From Flavobacterium nitrogenifigens (lineage in GTDB: Bacteria; Bacteroidota; Bacteroidia; Flavobacteriales; Flavobacteriaceae), in contig NZ_QJRI01000162.1 in the NCBI RefSeq assembly GCF_003254565.1, positions 32,438 through 96,437 of the forward strand: 64,000 bases of DNA, in the 5' to 3' direction. A model generated the notes under the pieces. The model searched no databases. It had not been told where the DNA came from and saw nothing but the letters and a program-made list of their open reading frames with translations. Both the position numbers and the translations under genes were made by a program. Positions 9,180 through 16,737 of the stretch are shown here, piece after piece (positions within the stretch are counted from its first letter, which is position 1; each line of letters starts with the position of its first letter).

Positions 9180-9198
9180 TCGGATTGGATTTGATCTG

Positions 9199-9981
9199 CT
9201 ATTGTTTTCTTTTTAATTTGCGCGCAAGCAGGATTACATTTAGCTTAATATTGTCATAAATTAAGCCCGCAAACAATATAAGTCCTCCAAGAAATAATGC
9301 CTGCAGCCCTATTTTTGAATAAAAAACGCCTCCTGTAATGCCTCCAATGAAAAAAAAGCTGATAATAATTATCCGCAGCTTAATTGAAGAGGAAAGTTCA
9401 GCTTTCCTATTTTGCTCCCTATAAAAGAAAAGCTGGGACAGCTCAATGCCCAAATCGGTAAATAGGCCGGTTAAATGGGTGGTCCTCACTACGGAATTTG
9501 AGATTCTTGTAACAAAAGAATTCTGCATTCCCATTGCAAAAAGCAGAATAAAGGAAATTAAATTTGGAAAACCGGCCTTTAAGCCATCTCCAAAGAAGGC
9601 AATAAAAAATAAAATTGCAATCTCAATGCAGGCAGGAATGAGATGCACGATATTTTCTCTTTTGCGCACTACCAGCTCCATTAGAAGGCTCGATGTGAAA
9701 GAGCCCATAAAAAAGAAAAATATATAGCCAAAGCACGTCAATGCCGCTAAGAGATCAAGCTTGAAGATTTCATCTACAAAAAACGCAAAATGGCCCGTCA
9801 CATTGGTGGTAAGGGTCTGGACTGAAAAAAAACCTGCCACATTTACCATCCCGGCAACAGACGAGAGAAGGGCGGCAATTTTTAGATTGTGCCTCAAACT
9901 TCTTTTTTTTCCTCGGTGCTTAAACATTTCCAGCAGTGCTTTTATAAGTTGGCGAAGCATTACTTTTAAAATGCCTTTCAT
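9199..9981 (-). CDS. DUF1275 (YoaK-like) membrane protein
   Basis: This multi-spanning protein contains the DUF1275 signature VAGMVNVAGFFSVQTLTTNVTG, then FMGSFTSS and a later MGMQNSFVTRISN..RTTHLTG..TDLG block; about six hydrophobic segments are visible. The family's function is unknown; members are inner-membrane proteins. The start is uncertain: the frame is open to 10056 and has several ATGs (10020, 9981, 9960, 9927). I chose 9981, which has an AAGGAGG upstream, though far off. It lies downstream of the Crp/Fnr gene in the same direction and may be read through from it. Confidence 0.78.
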   Translation of the reverse strand: MKGILKVMLRQLIKALLEMFKHRGKKRSLRHNLKIAALLSSVAGMVNVAGFFSVQTLTTNVTGHFAFFVDEIFKLDLLAALTCFGYIFFFFMGSFTSSLLMELVVRKRENIVHLIPACIEIAILFFIAFFGDGLKAGFPNLISFILLFAMGMQNSFVTRISNSVVRTTHLTGLFTDLGIELSQLFFYREQNRKAELSSSIKLRIIIISFFFIGGITGGVFYSKIGLQALFLGGLILFAGLIYDNIKLNVILLARKLKRKQ

Positions 9982-10107
9982 TTGTAAATAGGGCAATTTT
10001 TCTTTTTGCCTCCTTAACATATTGCTGCAAAGAAGGGGCAGCTTTCCTCTCTTCAAACAAAATTCTGCCCAGCCTGGCCAGATCAGTTAATCTTCATAGC
10101 CTTGCCA

Positions 10108-10791
10108 TCAATAAAAATTGGCTATGCGGATCAATTGCTGGAAATTAACCAGCTGGATCTTGCGCCCTTCCATCCATATAAGATTTTCATTCTTAAAATC
10201 ATGGAGCACCCTTGCCAGAGTTTCATTTACAGTGCCTACCATTTTGGCCAGATCCCCCCTGGAAAGGGTAATAAAAACATTTTTCTGGCCATCATCTGTT
10301 TTATATTTATCATGCAGAATCAATAGGCTAAGCGCTACGCGCTCCCTTACGGTCCGCTGCGATAAAACAGCCATTAGATTTGCCACCACGCTAAACTCAT
10401 GGCTGAGGCATTTTAAAAGCAGACGCGAAAACACTGCAGAATTATTAAGAATATTAAAAAAATCCTCTTTGGATATAAATGAAATGACTGAATTTTCAAT
10501 GGCCACAGCGTTATCTCCATATGCCTTCTCGCTTAGTATGGCCGTATAGCCGAAAAACTCTCCTGAACTGTAGATGTAAATAATCTGCTCCCTTCCATCA
10601 TTATCGACCTTGTGCTTTTTGATCTTGCCTGTCTGAATATAAAAAATGCCTGTAGGCAGCGTCCCTTCGGTAAATACTGTCTGGTTTTTAGCATACTTTC
10701 TGCTTTGCATCACCTTTTCAAGCAGGTCCCTATCGCTTTGGGGCAGCTCATTTAAAATATACTGGTTATTGAAGATGAATTTTGAAATCAT
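10108..10791 (-). CDS. Crp/Fnr-family transcriptional regulator
   Basis: The 227-residue protein has an N-terminal cyclic-nucleotide-binding-like beta roll (YIQTGKIKKHKVDNDGREQII, then SSGEFFGYTAILS), a dimer helix and a C-terminal helix-turn-helix LSRGDLAKMVGTVNETLARVL. In the recognition helix Glu190 and Arg194 occupy the positions of FNR Glu209 and Arg213, which read TTGA; FNR's Ser212 is Ala193 here. There is no N-terminal cysteine cluster, so it is not an iron-sulphur FNR and its signal is unknown. A perfect TTGATnnnnATCAA site lies about 45 bp upstream of its start, so autoregulation is likely. Two decayed copies of its 3' end lie elsewhere in the window. Confidence 0.9.
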   Translation of the reverse strand: MISKFIFNNQYILNELPQSDRDLLEKVMQSRKYAKNQTVFTEGTLPTGIFYIQTGKIKKHKVDNDGREQIIYIYSSGEFFGYTAILSEKAYGDNAVAIENSVISFISKEDFFNILNNSAVFSRLLLKCLSHEFSVVANLMAVLSQRTVRERVALSLLILHDKYKTDDGQKNVFITLSRGDLAKMVGTVNETLARVLHDFKNENLIWMEGRKIQLVNFQQLIRIANFY

Positions 10792-10827
10792 AGCTGTATC
10801 AAAGCTACAATATTTTTCCCTACTCCA

Positions 10828-10857
10828 TATAAAACTTGATTTAAATCAAGTTTTATA
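10828..10857. promoter_or_regulatory. FNR-type operator inside a 30-bp perfect palindrome
   Basis: TTGATTTAAATCAA at 10836-10849 is a perfect TTGAT-N4-ATCAA box. Symmetry extends through TATAAAAC on the left and GTTTTATA on the right without a mismatch. It lies 45-58 bp upstream of the Crp/Fnr start at 10791. The same 14-mer occurs at 13163, 13606 and 14603. Confidence 0.8.
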
Positions 10858-11050
10858 CGCCGTTCCAATCAGCTGGATCGATTTCAAAACCTTTTGCTTT
10901 TGCAGCATTGACCCCTGAAATGATAAGCCGGCATATGTCGCTGTGCCTTGCAGACCGGTCCGTCGCAAATTTTAAAAGCGTTAAAGAATCTGCCAATGAA
11001 GAAATCTCTAGCGGCGCACCTATTGTCCAATGAAAGAGCCATAAGGGCAT
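10853..11050 (-). CDS. Small hypothetical protein, 65 residues
   Basis: The frame begins MPLWLFHWTIGAPLEISSLA and ends DPADWNGV. It has a believable amino-acid composition and ends within the palindrome upstream of the Crp gene. It follows a 48-residue membrane-like frame by 12 bp. It could be a genuine small gene or the last part of a truncated one; I do not recognise it. Confidence 0.35.
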   Translation of the reverse strand: MPLWLFHWTIGAPLEISSLADSLTLLKFATDRSARHSDICRLIISGVNAAKAKGFEIDPADWNGV

Positions 11051-11061
11051 TTAAAGAAATC

Positions 11062-11208
11062 CTATCTAATCTGAATGCTGGCCGATAAAAACACAGAAAA
11101 AACAGCCAGTGCAAGCGCTATAGCTATAAAACTTGGCAACCGGCAATGCAAAACAAGTGCGCTATCATAGCGCATAAGGCAAAAGGCTGCCGCCACTGCC
11201 AATGCCAT
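11062..11208 (-). CDS. Possible 48-residue membrane peptide
   Basis: From the ATG at 11208 the frame reads MALAVAAAFCLMRY, then a second hydrophobic run IAIALALAVFSVFLSAS, and stops at 11062. Two hydrophobic segments in 48 residues suggest a small membrane protein. A 17-bp perfect palindrome (TGCGCTAT C ATAGCGCA, 11158-11174) lies inside the frame. Its neighbour at 10853-11050 follows after 12 bp. Support is compositional only. Confidence 0.3.
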   Translation of the reverse strand: MALAVAAAFCLMRYDSALVLHCRLPSFIAIALALAVFSVFLSASIQIR

Positions 11209-11228
11209 ATCAGATAATCTAAAAAAAG

Positions 11229-11255
11229 GGAAGAGCATCAGTTAAACGCTCTTCC
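11229..11255. terminator. Intrinsic terminator, usable in both directions
   Basis: GGAAGAGC and GCTCTTCC form an 8-bp perfect stem with T-runs on both sides. It lies 25 bp past the stop of the DUF983 gene (11281), so it probably ends that leftward transcript. Confidence 0.75.
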
Positions 11256-11280
11256 TTTTTCCGGTCAGGAGTTTTTTAAA

Positions 11281-11682
11281 TTATTCTTTTTTTATTGCCG
11301 CTTTCGGATCATAGCAGACAAACATATTGATATAAATATTTCGGGATAATCGCAGCAATATCGGAAACAAAATTACCAGCACTGCAGTAATTGCAATAAA
11401 CGATGTTTTTATTCCGGAATCAAAAATAAGATATGAGATGGCAAAAACAGCAATTCCAACCCCGACATTCAACCCATAGCTTACATACATTGCGCCAAAA
11501 AAGAAAGAAGGCTCTATCTGATATCTTAGCCCGCAATGGCTGCACTTCTCATGCATTTTTAAAACAGAGCCCAAATGCAGCAGGTTTTTATCCACGTACA
11601 TATTCCCATTCTGGCATTTAGGGCAGCTTCCCGTTAAAATGCTATTTAATCTGCTTCCTTTCTTCATCTTCGAAATATCCAT
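11281..11682 (-). CDS. DUF983 membrane protein with zinc ribbon
   Basis: The 133-residue protein has a CPKC...CSHCG zinc-ribbon pair in its first half, then FFFGAMYVSYG and two long hydrophobic segments at about residues 65-110. This is the DUF983 layout. Members are common in Bacteroidota; no biochemical function is established. It is 59 bp downstream of the PhnA-like gene and 25 bp before a terminator. Confidence 0.85.
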   Translation of the reverse strand: MDISKMKKGSRLNSILTGSCPKCQNGNMYVDKNLLHLGSVLKMHEKCSHCGLRYQIEPSFFFGAMYVSYGLNVGVGIAVFAISYLIFDSGIKTSFIAITAVLVILFPILLRLSRNIYINMFVCYDPKAAIKKE

Positions 11683-11741
11683 TTAAAGCTCCAAATCCAT
11701 GAGCCACGGTTTAATTTTAAGTTTATAGATGCCCTGAGGGA

Positions 11742-12320
11742 CTATCTCTTTACAAATTTGGTTAAAATCACGATAGCCTGCCCCTCTATTTTCCCTTCGA
11801 TCTGCTCATGGTTGCCATGGACCAAACGGATGTTTCGAACTGCCGTGCCGACTTTCGCATTTAAAGACGAACCTTTTACATCCAAATCTTTGATAAGGGT
11901 CACCGTATCGCCATTTTGCAGGATATTGCCATTGCTGTCTTTGTGGAAATTAATGGCCCCGTCATCGGTATGGTCTCCGGCTGCTTTTGCCCATTGCAGA
12001 TTTTCATCATCCAAATACATCATATCCAGCGCATCGGCTGCCCAGCTTTCATTGCGAAACCGGTTAAGCATGCGCCATGACACCACCTGCACGGCCGGCA
12101 CTTCGCTCCACATTGATATTGGCAGAAAATTTTTCCAGAAAGCATCATCCAATTCCTCTTTTTTTTCAATTTGGCGAAGGCATTTCTCATTGATTAAAAT
12201 CCAACCGTCCGCCCCTTTATTTTGGGCTGGCGGAACTTCATAAGCAACTAGATTTTTATTGATGTCGCTCAATTCGCAGACATTTCCGCTTCTCTTTTTT
12301 AATAATTCCTCTAATTTCAT
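11742..12320 (-). CDS. PhnA-like protein
   Basis: The C-terminal 70 residues match the PhnA C-terminal domain: NGDTVTLIKDLDVKGSS, then AKVGTAVRNIRLV and IEGQAIVILTKFVKR. The N-terminal 120 residues carry a CEL motif and a Trp-rich stretch, as in longer 190-residue members. Despite the name, PhnA family proteins are not shown to act in phosphonate uptake in most species. It lies between the methyltransferase and the DUF983 gene, all leftward. Confidence 0.85.
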   Translation of the reverse strand: MKLEELLKKRSGNVCELSDINKNLVAYEVPPAQNKGADGWILINEKCLRQIEKKEELDDAFWKNFLPISMWSEVPAVQVVSWRMLNRFRNESWAADALDMMYLDDENLQWAKAAGDHTDDGAINFHKDSNGNILQNGDTVTLIKDLDVKGSSLNAKVGTAVRNIRLVHGNHEQIEGKIEGQAIVILTKFVKR

Positions 12321-12442
12321 TTTATTTTATTTGGAAATAAAGTTTACAGGCTTCTCAGAACATATTTTAAATCCATATATCCTTCACAGTCCCTATTTTA
12401 ATTGATTCTATTTGGCAGCGTTTATAGATTTCATGCTCCAAT

Positions 12443-13039
12443 TTAAGCCGTTTTTCTCCAGAAGCTTAATACCCCGCCGTGCGAAACGGATTCTAGGCTG
12501 AAACTCTTTGGAACCTCTCTGCAATTGCTCCAGTAGGTAACCAGTTTTGTGCCAATGGGAGTTTTCTCCAGCTGGCCTTTAAGATAAGCTGTATATAAAT
12601 TATACAGTTCCTCGCTTGGATCAATTGATTTGTCAATGCGGGCCGTTAGATCTATATTTTCCTGAAATGAATTGAAAAAATAGAAAGCGTCATAATCCAA
12701 AAAAGATATCTCCATAATATTTGAGTGTATGAATTCTGCATTATCAATCTTATATTTTTCGGCAATTTTCCGCGATAATTTTATAAGCGATTCCCTTTGC
12801 TCGACCCCATAAAAAATCCCATTGGTTAAAGCGGCCCCCACAAGGCAGAATTTTCCAGCCCCCGAGCCTATATCCAATACCCTTTTACCAGGTTTGTCCA
12901 CCAAAAAACCAGCCGCTTTTCTGGCTATTTTTACAGGTGTCCAATGGCGGGCAGCCAGCTTCTTTATCCTAATAGGGTACACTTGGTTAAACTCGTTATC
13001 ATCAATAGATCTATTTTGCTTGAGCTGTTCAAAAATCAT
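12443..13039 (-). CDS. Class I SAM-dependent methyltransferase
   Basis: The 198-residue protein has motif I VLDIGSGAGKFCLVGA at residues 54-69, an acidic end of the next strand (YGVEQRESLI), and a later DYDAFYFFNSF. These define the Rossmann-like AdoMet fold. The substrate is unknown. It is the first gene of a possible leftward run with the PhnA-like and DUF983 genes, although the 122-bp gap after it leaves room for a separate promoter. A perfect FNR-type box lies 124-137 bp upstream of its start. Confidence 0.82.
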   Translation of the reverse strand: MIFEQLKQNRSIDDNEFNQVYPIRIKKLAARHWTPVKIARKAAGFLVDKPGKRVLDIGSGAGKFCLVGAALTNGIFYGVEQRESLIKLSRKIAEKYKIDNAEFIHSNIMEISFLDYDAFYFFNSFQENIDLTARIDKSIDPSEELYNLYTAYLKGQLEKTPIGTKLVTYWSNCREVPKSFSLESVSHGGVLSFWRKTA

Positions 13040-13162
13040 TTTATAAATACTTTTGCATTTGCTGCAGTTGGCTTAATTTTCCCTGCTAAATGGAATAATT
13101 TTACAAGTGGCAAAAATATAGAGAGTCCCAATATATTTAGCTGATTAATATCTTTATAAAAT

Positions 13163-13176
13163 TTGATTTAAATCAA
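13163..13176. promoter_or_regulatory. FNR-type box upstream of the methyltransferase
   Basis: TTGATTTAAATCAA is identical to the box in front of the Crp/Fnr gene. It could place the leftward methyltransferase run under that regulator. Confidence 0.6.
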
Positions 13177-13464
13177 AAAAAAAAGAATGGACAGAAAATG
13201 TAATATAACTGGCCACTTTGGCAGCCGAATATTATCCATTAGAGATAAATAAATAACCCATGGCATAAATAGAGGGCAGGATATTTTTAGAATCTGCCCT
13301 TAAAGCCGGAAAAGTGCCATCTTCTTTCCAGCAGCGCTTCCCCAAAAAGCTTTTCCAATTAAAGCAAAAGCAGCAAACAGCTTTTTTTTGGGGATGCCGC
13401 AGGATTCAAAAATAGTTGGCTATAGTTAAAAATGAATTAATAGTAAGATCCCTTGCAAAGAAAA

Positions 13465-13492
13465 CCAGAGATTAAAGAAGCTAAATCTCTGG
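13465..13492. repeat. Interspersed palindrome, copy B
   Basis: CCAGAGATT and AATCTCTGG are perfect 9-bp arms around a 10-nt centre. It is related to the copies at 2325 and 14469. An FNR-type box begins 141 bp to its right, and copy C has the same arrangement at 134 bp. Confidence 0.6.
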
Positions 13493-13605
13493 CGGCAATA
13501 ATAACAAAAAAGTCTGATTTTTAGCTGTCTGAAATTCTCCTAAAAATCATTCTCATTCCCATGAACGTGAGAAGCGAAAATAGCATAAATATCCGAACTA
13601 TTTTT

Positions 13606-13619
13606 TTGATTTAAATCAA
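13606..13619. promoter_or_regulatory. FNR-type box in gene-poor region
   Basis: TTGATTTAAATCAA is preceded by a T-run. No intact gene starts within 200 bp on either strand, so the target is unclear or lost. Confidence 0.5.
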
Positions 13620-13857
13620 GAATTCCGTCAAAGGATTCCGATTTCAATTATAAATCAGCAGCGATATAAGAGCTGCCCTAAATTAAGGCTCCAAAACGCA
13701 AAGCCCTTTATTAAGCCCACGACATTGCCACACTCCTTTCGTTTTATCTTTATATTGCACGCATTCTTCGCGTATGCATCTTGATTGAACCGCATTATAT
13801 TTCCCATTCTCCATTTCAGAAAGGCATTGCAGATGGAAATGCAGACCAATAAAAAAA

Positions 13858-14166
13858 TCATACAAGCCGCAAAAAAAATCTTTTTCCGGCAATCCGCTCC
13901 AATCCTAAAACGCTGAGAGAGCTTTCATCGCTATTAGAATCTATAGCCACAAGGCCTAAACTTTCCAATTCCAATAAGGCCTCCATGACTCTTGACTCAA
14001 TTTCGATGCTGCTGCCCGATAAGGATGCGCCGCTGCCAGGGCCGCAAAACATTTCGGCCATTTCTTCAAAAGCCACGCTGCAGGGATACGCATGCCCTAG
14101 AACGATCAAAATCTGATCTAAAAACTCGCACCTGCCTTTCTCCTTCCCAATATCCATTTGATCCAT
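13858..14166 (-). CDS. Small predicted winged-helix protein, paralogue of 1699-2007
   Basis: At 102 residues it is the same length as the first copy and shares FLDQ.LIVLG.AYP, FEEMAE, MEALLELE..GL.AIDS.SDES and LGL.RIA.KR. The predicted fold is a compact winged helix. The middle segment (GPGSGASLSGSS) is looser and diverged. The conserved leader and a decayed crp end lie upstream, as in the other copy. Both copies keep open frames although the adjacent crp sequences are broken, which suggests the small gene is under selection. Confidence 0.65.
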   Translation of the reverse strand: MDQMDIGKEKGRCEFLDQILIVLGHAYPCSVAFEEMAEMFCGPGSGASLSGSSIEIESRVMEALLELESLGLVAIDSNSDESSLSVLGLERIAGKRFFLRLV

Positions 14167-14238
14167 ATATTTCTAAAATTCAAAACCGTTATAGGCTTAT
14201 ATATAACTTACATTCTGATATCTTCCGCTTTATTCGGA

Positions 14239-14314
14239 CTAAAAGTTAGCGGCATCGCCCAGCTGTGAAAAATTGAACAGCCGTATTCCAGATCAGCCTA
14301 TCATCATTAAAATG
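14239..14314 (-). pseudogene. Strongly decayed 3' end of a Crp/Fnr-family gene
   Basis: Leftward, HFNDDRLIW is followed after a frameshift by QLGDAANF and a stop, matching DFKNENLIW and the QLIRIANF tail of the intact regulator. The end-proximal DNA is nearly the same as that of the first remnant at 2067. More upstream sequence is not alignable by eye. It precedes the 102-residue gene at 13858-14166. Confidence 0.5.
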
Positions 14315-14468
14315 GCGGCCATCTTTGATCTGTCTAATGCCGGCAGACAGTACTCAAATAGCTTGCCGAAACCGAGAAAAACCCTTCTGGGGAAATTGGC
14401 AATGAGCTGAATTAAAATAGCCGGGTCATGTCAAAAAACTAATATCATAATTTGCCTAAATAATAAAA

Positions 14469-14494
14469 CCAGAGATTTAGCGGCTAATCTCTGG
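14469..14494. repeat. Interspersed palindrome, copy C
   Basis: CCAGAGATTTAG and CTAATCTCTGG pair with one bulge. It lies about 155 bp before the second crp remnant and 134 bp from an FNR-type box. Confidence 0.6.
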
Positions 14495-14602
14495 CCCTAT
14501 AGTTCCATAACAAATAAATCCTACTAAAATCCTGATAATAGCCGCTGCTCAATTCTAGGAGTCTCCAAAGACTAAAATACAATTAAATGCTTTGCAAAAA
14601 AT

Positions 14603-14616
14603 TTGATTTAAATCAA
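14603..14616. promoter_or_regulatory. FNR-type box upstream of the second crp-remnant module
   Basis: TTGATTTAAATCAA is the fourth identical copy in the window. It is about 437 bp upstream of the 102-residue gene at 14166 on the same transcriptional side. Confidence 0.5.
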
Positions 14617-14947
14617 GTAAATATTTTTCAAGACAAACGTATCGGCAACATTTTTAATATTTTAAAAAAATCGCGAGACAAATCGGCAAACCAATAAAAA
14701 AAGTGAATTCAAGATCTTCCCATTAAAATTGCGAATCTTTCTAGCCCCTTCTGCGCCACTGGCCAAAACCAAAACTTAGAAAAAAGGAAAAAACGCATAA
14801 CCAACTAAATGGGGATGCAAACTGTAACTGGAAATAAAACAAATAAGAGCAATTATCCGAAACAAAAATTTATTCTGGTTTCCCTTTCTTGAAGACATCC
14901 TCTAACAAAGGCTCTCTTAAGGCGGCAGAAAGATGCCTCTGCTTATT
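14617..14947. other. Intergenic region, nothing recognised
   Basis: AT-rich sequence with no supported gene, terminator or repeat. It separates the FNR-box module from the leftward membrane-protein gene. Confidence 0.4.
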
Positions 14948-15931
14948 TTAAAGATTAAGTTTGGTTACGGGAAATTTAACCACAAAAAGATTTCTTACGT
15001 CCTCATCGTGTTCCCAGACCTTAACGACAATGCCTTCAGATATTCCTACAAGCGAATCGTTTTTAAAAACTTCCAGTTTTGCTCTTATCGGATAAACTTT
15101 AATGCGGTAATCATATTCTGTCAGTTCGATCTTTTGCTTATTAGTTACCTTGTATAAGGCAAGAAAATCATCAAATGTTACAGGAAAATCCAGACTATCA
15201 CTGCCTCTCTTTAAGCTATCAAGCCATTTATTAGTTTCCACAACCTGCATTAGCCCCTCAAAACTTGATTTAGCCCACTTTTTATTATCTTTTAAACTAT
15301 TGATTTTTCCTTTAAAATCCCTATAATTCCTTATCAATTCAATAGAGCTTAAGTCCACGCTCTGGATCAATTTTCTGTCAAACAGCTGAGTGCTGGATAT
15401 TATATCTAATGAATTCCCCGAGATAAAAAAACCATTCTTCCATCCCTGTACATTAAGAGAATCTAGATCTTTATCCTCGATTATCCTTAATTCCAATTCT
15501 GCTGTGTTCTTAAAGAAGTCAGGCGCTCTTTCATCAGCATTGTCTATGTGAAATGTAACTCTTGCCGTAATATCTTTAATTTTAATAGCGGATAATTCCA
15601 TTACAGCCTCTTTTATTTCTTTATCAGCTGAAATTGGCGGTGATACCATCCACCAGATCAAAACAAGAATAAAAACAGCAATACCGGAACCAGCCTGCAT
15701 AGTAATTTTTCCAAATTTAGTTTCCGGAGACTGCCCAGTCAGCCTAACCGAACCTGAAAGAAAAAATGCAAATAGGCCAGCCAGTAAAGATGAGGCAAAT
15801 GCCATCATTCTTTGCTTGTAAAATGGAAGAGTATCAGGAGAAAATAAAAAAATATAAATAAAAAAAACTAAAAGCACCGAACCAAAAATGTAGGTTCCCA
15901 TTTTCTTGTCATTATAACTCTTCGTTGCCAT
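14948..15931 (-). CDS. Membrane protein of unknown function
   Basis: About three hydrophobic segments occur in the first 110 residues (YIFGSVLLVFFIYIFLFSP, then MAFASSLLAGLFAFFL, then GIAVFILVLIWWM). A soluble domain of about 220 residues follows that looks extracytoplasmic or membrane-associated. The frame is open to 15994; I chose the ATG at 15931 (327 residues, MATKSYNDKK) because the earlier part is cysteine-rich and not protein-like, and 15901 is also possible. No family recognised. Confidence 0.6.
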   Translation of the reverse strand: MATKSYNDKKMGTYIFGSVLLVFFIYIFLFSPDTLPFYKQRMMAFASSLLAGLFAFFLSGSVRLTGQSPETKFGKITMQAGSGIAVFILVLIWWMVSPPISADKEIKEAVMELSAIKIKDITARVTFHIDNADERAPDFFKNTAELELRIIEDKDLDSLNVQGWKNGFFISGNSLDIISSTQLFDRKLIQSVDLSSIELIRNYRDFKGKINSLKDNKKWAKSSFEGLMQVVETNKWLDSLKRGSDSLDFPVTFDDFLALYKVTNKQKIELTEYDYRIKVYPIRAKLEVFKNDSLVGISEGIVVKVWEHDEDVRNLFVVKFPVTKLNL

Positions 15932-16682
15932 ACATTGCATCGTTTTACATTGGATATATCTTTGCTGTCCAATTCTGTTACACGCTGCTATCAAAATTAA
16001 GAAAAAGATAGATATAAAAAATCAGTATAAATACGTATTGCATTATATTTCTTCATTTCGTGGTTCCAAAGCAATATAATAAGATTCTGCCGCATCTCTC
16101 AAATAAATCTAGAAGCAATCTTGAATCCAAAAATTATACGGCCAATTTGCAAAACGAACGCTTGTTATGGACTTTGATAACGGCAGTATCCGAACCGCTT
16201 TTATCTATGTTTATTATTCTTGGCCGGCCAAAAGAAAGCCGCTGCATTGCCTTATTTACCCGCTAATCTGTATAAATAGCACCTAACTCCTTTTACTTAT
16301 ATATTAGTCTCACCCAATCTCCAGCTCATCCCTACTCCTCCGAAATTTATAAAAACTGCGAAAATTTCCGTGTCAAAATCGGGGTGCAGGTTTTGGCTTT
16401 GGATGCAACCTCCAAAATTAAATGCTAAAATAATATCTCTCATTTCAAATTCACTTACTTTTAGGTAACTGCTTTTAAAATGGAAGAATCCTGCCTTACT
16501 AAATTAAAAATAAAAGATGTCCTTAGTCAAACCTAAATAAAACGGTAAAAACCAATTACTTAAATATTTTCCATTGATTAATTTAATCCGTTCAAAAACA
16601 AACAGAATTAAAAAATAAGGAGCTAGAATTAGTTCGCGGAGATTGCCCCTTGTTTAACAAATGGCTTCTAATATTTAAATTA
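15932..16682. other. Long intergenic region upstream of the siderophore receptor
   Basis: About 750 bases without a supported gene. A rightward 68-codon frame at 16060-16266 has no promoter or homology-like features and is not called. The right end leads into the receptor promoter. Confidence 0.45.
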
Positions 16683-16714
16683 TTTGTATTTAGTCTAAAT
16701 AAATAATAAGTTTG
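16683..16714 (+). promoter_or_regulatory. Promoter with metal-type operator in its spacer
   Basis: TTTG at 16683-16686 and TAAGTTTG at 16707-16714 form a Bacteroidota -33/-7 pair with a 20-bp spacer. The spacer holds a perfect 7-1-7 inverted repeat, TATTTAG-T-CTAAATA (16687-16701), placed to block RNA polymerase. The downstream gene is a siderophore receptor, so a Fur- or DtxR-type iron repressor is the likely ligand (inference). Confidence 0.65.
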
Positions 16715-16737
16715 CGGACGAAAAATAAATAACCGCC

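Larger units (their letters stand above)
13040..13857. other. Gene-poor region with repeated regulatory motifs
   Basis: No convincing gene lies in these 818 bases. It holds two FNR-type boxes (13163, 13606), one copy of the CCAGAGATT palindrome (13465), and an AGGGCAG/CTGCCCT hairpin near 13272-13301. A short leftward frame at about 13316-13420 reads like a protein end (KKLFAAFALIGKAFW), but has no start. A 69-codon frame at 13683-13892 overlaps the neighbouring gene. These look like remains of decayed genes. Confidence 0.45.

Noticed and set aside
13683..13892. Leftward 69-codon cysteine-containing frame
   Set aside because: It overlaps the end of the 102-residue gene in another frame and has no promoter; it may be the tail of a decayed gene.
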